Positions 6,312-7,377 of a stretch of DNA of 7,377 bases are shown here, in pieces. Within the stretch, counting starts at the first letter, position 1, and every line of letters starts with the position of its first letter. The position numbers were made by a program, and so were the translations under genes. Source of the DNA: Candidatus Thalassarchaeaceae archaeon (GTDB taxonomy: Archaea; Thermoplasmatota; Poseidoniia; Poseidoniales; Thalassarchaeaceae); contig JASLNR010000054.1 of NCBI GenBank assembly GCA_030745885.1, positions 1 through 7,377 on the forward strand, written 5' to 3'. The notes beneath the pieces were generated by a model. That model saw only the letters and a program-made list of their open reading frames with translations, made no database searches and was not told the origin of the DNA.

Positions 6312-7377
6312 CTAAGCGAGCTCGGCCTCAATAGTCGATTTCGAATGGGGTCTCGTCTCCCCATACTGATCTACGAATGAGTCAGGTAACTGCTCCCCCA
6401 TCTGGACAACGAATGGGTCATCCCCCCCAGGTAGCATGTGAATGGGTGCGTCCGCACCCTCGGGAACGTTCCTGAAGAGGGGGCGCGGTTCAAACTCGTA
6501 ATCGCCCGACAGGATGTACAGGGGCCAAGGCGAGGTATTGGCGCGATCGGTCGGGACCAGGCGGTTGACTAGGACGTACTTGTTCAGGCTGATGAAAAGG
6601 ATCGCGGTGACCCCCCAGAAGAGTAGGATTATCGAGATGCCATGGGGATTCGTTGGATTCCACGGATCGTGCACGTTGGCGAGCAGGTCGCCGAAGTAGG
6701 AGAGCATGAGCACGGAGAACATCAAAGGGAATCCGAGATACATTATGACGTCCCACCAGCGTCCTATCCACCAGTCGTTATCGCCGGTGTTGATGAAATC
6801 GTCACGGAAGGATGAGACGCCGTGGTCGATGTACTCCCTAAGATCGAAGCCCTCGACGCCGCTCTTCTCCTGCCAGGCCTTGTACCTAGACCAGCCGTAG
6901 CTCCAGATGCTGTATGCGATGAACAGCCCGCTGAACATCAGTCCGTAGCCCCAAATGTGGTCCTGGACCTCTAGGAATTGCGGGAAGGCGACTCCCGTGG
7001 ATTCGTCTATGAGGATCCATGTCATCGCGCTGGGTAGCCCGAACAGGAAGATGGCCAAGCTGGTGAAGCCGACTGCTTGTGCGCGGTCGAAGCCATGGTC
7101 TACGAAGTTCCTCACACAGAGCTCGACCGTCGAGATCATCGAGGTCAGCGCGGCGAACGAAAGGGCGAGGAAGAAAACGGAGACCATGAGGAGTTGGATT
7201 ATCGGGCCGCCGGGGGCTTGTGCGAAGACCTCGGGTAGGACGAGGAAGGTGATGGCGGAGCTGCCCCCGGAGACTGCGCTCAGAGGATCTGCGACCACGG
7301 CGAACACGGCCATCATGACCGTGAGTCCGGCGATGATGCTGATGCTGTTGTTGGCCAAGCACATCGTTGCTGCGTTC
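6312..7377 (-). CDS. Sodium-dependent transporter, SLC6/NSS (SNF) family, C-terminal half (partial)
   Basis: The 5' end lies beyond the window; the frame is still open at the right edge (codons for N-A-A-T before the Met at 7364), so that Met is internal. Family members co-transport amino acids or similar small molecules with Na+. Visible helices, numbered from the 7364 Met, are TM7 (about 7-26), TM8 (53-81), TM9 (98-118), TM10 (137-156), TM11 (203-226) and TM12 (241-265). Between TM7 and TM8 is a loop with GGSSAITFLVLPEVF (33-47), typical of the family. FAALTS (70-75) matches the LeuT stretch whose Ala, Thr and Ser bind the second sodium, and N5 sits where LeuT Asn286 binds the first. A hydrophilic tail of about 85 residues follows TM12, with a Pro/Gly- and acid-rich segment; this is long for a prokaryotic member. 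Substrate cannot be told, because the binding residues of TM1, TM3 and most of TM6 are outside. It is probably the first visible gene of the operon. Confidence 0.88.
   Translation of the reverse strand, partial: NAATMCLANNSISIIAGLTVMMAVFAVVADPLSAVSGGSSAITFLVLPEVFAQAPGGPIIQLLMVSVFFLALSFAALTSMISTVELCVRNFVDHGFDRAQAVGFTSLAIFLFGLPSAMTWILIDESTGVAFPQFLEVQDHIWGYGLMFSGLFIAYSIWSYGWSRYKAWQEKSGVEGFDLREYIDHGVSSFRDDFINTGDNDWWIGRWWDVIMYLGFPLMFSVLMLSYFGDLLANVHDPWNPTNPHGISIILLFWGVTAILFISLNKYVLVNRLVPTDRANTSPWPLYILSGDYEFEPRPLFRNVPEGADAPIHMLPGGDDPFVVQMGEQLPDSFVDQYGETRPHSKSTIEAELA

Noticed and set aside
6886..7362. 158-residue minus-strand frame inside the transporter
   Set aside because: It is a frame-shifted shadow rich in Arg, His and Gln; the true frame shows the SLC6/NSS helices and sodium-site motif.
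1..7377. Mobile element, CRISPR, tRNA/rRNA or defence system
   Set aside because: No inverted terminal repeats, transposase, spaced direct repeats, tRNA-like folds or nuclease/defence genes were seen on either strand.

Overview
The window reads as chromosomal DNA of an archaeon: compact, GC-rich, with almost no non-coding space. The evidence is an archaeal FtsZ2-type cell-division GTPase and two secreted proteins that end in a PGF-CTERM type (archaeosortase) sorting signal. These fit a euryarchaeal or Thermoplasmatota-like lineage. A planktonic marine group such as Marine Group II/Poseidoniales is my best guess, but that is inference, since I could not run a taxonomic search.

Layout, left to right. 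Bases 1-196 are a leader with no confidently recognised gene. The plus strand then carries ftsZ (FtsZ2 type, 197-1327), followed by two tandem paralogous genes for secreted proteins with a C-terminal membrane anchor (1378-2190 and 2263-3081). The second of these ends exactly where a convergent gene ends on the other strand (3081/3082, no spacer). Everything to the right is on the minus strand and is packed like one operon. In transcription order it is: the C-terminal half of a sodium-dependent SLC6/NSS-type transporter (6312 to the window edge, 5' end outside), a bifunctional NAD(P)HX epimerase/dehydratase (4836-6296), a four-helix GtrA-family membrane protein (4363-4836), and histidyl-tRNA synthetase (3082-4338). 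Gaps are 15 nt, a 1-nt overlap and 24 nt, so co-transcription with partial translational coupling is likely.

How the genes relate. The minus-strand set mixes housekeeping (HisRS, repair of damaged NAD(P)H) with membrane transport, and shows no obvious single pathway. The plus-strand set couples the division GTPase with two cell-surface proteins. Whether the surface proteins have anything to do with division is open.

The least explained part is the tandem surface-protein pair. The two share a signal peptide of identical length, a conserved core with N-glycosylation sequons, four matching cysteines, a nearly identical C-terminal anchor, and a 17-18 nt block at the same distance upstream of both starts. 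I saw no RNA genes, CRISPR arrays, insertion sequences or convincing intrinsic terminators. No stretch of 300 bases lacks a gene.
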